This document shows positions 63,738-64,000 of a DNA stretch of 64,000 nucleotides, in pieces. The stretch lies in NCBI RefSeq assembly GCF_001512295.1, contig NZ_LNUP01000002.1:1489446-1553445 (forward strand), read 5' to 3'. The position numbers and the translations under genes are program-made. A model generated the notes under the pieces. The model saw only the letters and a list, made by a program, of their open reading frames with translations. It was not told where the DNA came from and searched no databases. The stretch's first letter is position 1, and each line of letters starts with the position of its first letter. This DNA comes from Pseudomonas sp. EpS/L25. GTDB lineage: Bacteria > Pseudomonadota > Gammaproteobacteria > Pseudomonadales > Pseudomonadaceae.

Positions 63738-64000
63738 GAGCGGTTTCCCGGAGTCTTATCGGAGCTCTTGCCACCCCTGTCGCAGCCATGGCGGTCCGCC
63801 GATGCAGCCGCTCCGACAGGTACAGATGCAACAGCAGGAGCAACTGTCTTTATCGCACCTTATCGCGGCCATGGGCCGCTTGTGTCTTGGCTTGCCGTTA
63901 GGATGGAGGTGAGAGCAGCAGGGGGCAGGCTGTAGGGCCGCAGTGTTTCGAGCACGTGTAGGAGCCGGTCCCGCCCCCTGCTGACCTCTGACGTCCCAGC
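63738..64000. other. Intergenic end of window with an inverted repeat
   Basis: No reading frame with family sequence. AGCAGGGGGC (63917-63926) and GCCCCCTGCT (63973-63982) form a 10-bp inverted repeat with a 46-base centre; the left arm continues AGG and the right GGG. It may be part of another fold-back or REP-like element cut by the window edge. No terminator with a T-run is seen after the Gre-like gene. Confidence 0.5.

Overview
The window is a GC-rich, densely coding piece of a gammaproteobacterial chromosome, almost certainly Pseudomonas. Three things support this: the order nadA, M48 protease, TusA-like, bcp, gcvR, dapA, bamC, MBL hydrolase, purC, which as I recall it matches the Pseudomonas aeruginosa PA1004-PA1013 neighbourhood; an RsmN/RsmF-type CsrA protein; and the phaJ1-fadD-(SGNH)-hrpA neighbourhood. 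The exact species is not decided here (a P. oryzihabitans-like relative is a guess). No phage, insertion sequence, integrase or CRISPR array is visible.

Layout. 0-3.5 kb: dcd, cheV (with a sigma-28 promoter), a MOSC protein and LD-carboxypeptidase. 3.5-7.3 kb: two inverted copies of a fold-back repeat flank a divergent pyruvate-kinase-like gene and nadA. 7.3-14 kb: the housekeeping block listed above. 14-18.7 kb: tRNA-Ser(CGA), an unknown gene, rsmN, a small membrane protein, a decayed catalase gene, a lone rmlD and a degenerate sigma-54-type AAA+ gene; this is the least orderly part of the window. 18.7-24.3 kb: crcB, an unknown Cys-rich small protein, xthA, a secreted two-domain GH5 protein whose second domain has lost catalytic residues, a coiled-coil peptide and an FKBP. 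24.3-30.4 kb: pirin, an SfnR-like sigma-54 activator in an operon with a DszC-like flavoprotein, a PAS-PAS chemoreceptor, and a second DszC-like gene behind a clear -24/-12 promoter; together these look like alternative organosulfur use. 30.5-33.4 kb: RNase Z, a YncE lipoprotein and a MEKHLA protein. 33.5-39.2 kb: the lactate locus lldP-lutA-lutB-lutC with a divergent lldR and an LldR-type operator between them.

39.3-53.2 kb is a complete chemosensory operon: receptor, cheY, STAS protein, cheA, two long receptors with stacked HAMP-like modules, cheW, a third receptor, a second cheW, cheR, cheD, cheB. The three large receptors are partly near-identical in DNA and end in aromatic pentapeptides of the CheR-tether type. 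53.2-64 kb: a DUF1349 protein, phaJ1, fadD, an SGNH hydrolase, hrpA, a Mut7-C protein, a DUF1206 membrane protein and a Gre-like factor.

The non-coding sequence is notable: at least three families of 90-230 bp fold-back repeats sit in intergenic spaces, and two of them start exactly at the stop codon of the neighbouring gene. The strongest candidates for something undescribed are these stop-codon-anchored repeats, the tandem GH5/pseudo-GH5 enzyme, and the STAS/poly-HAMP chemosensory operon.
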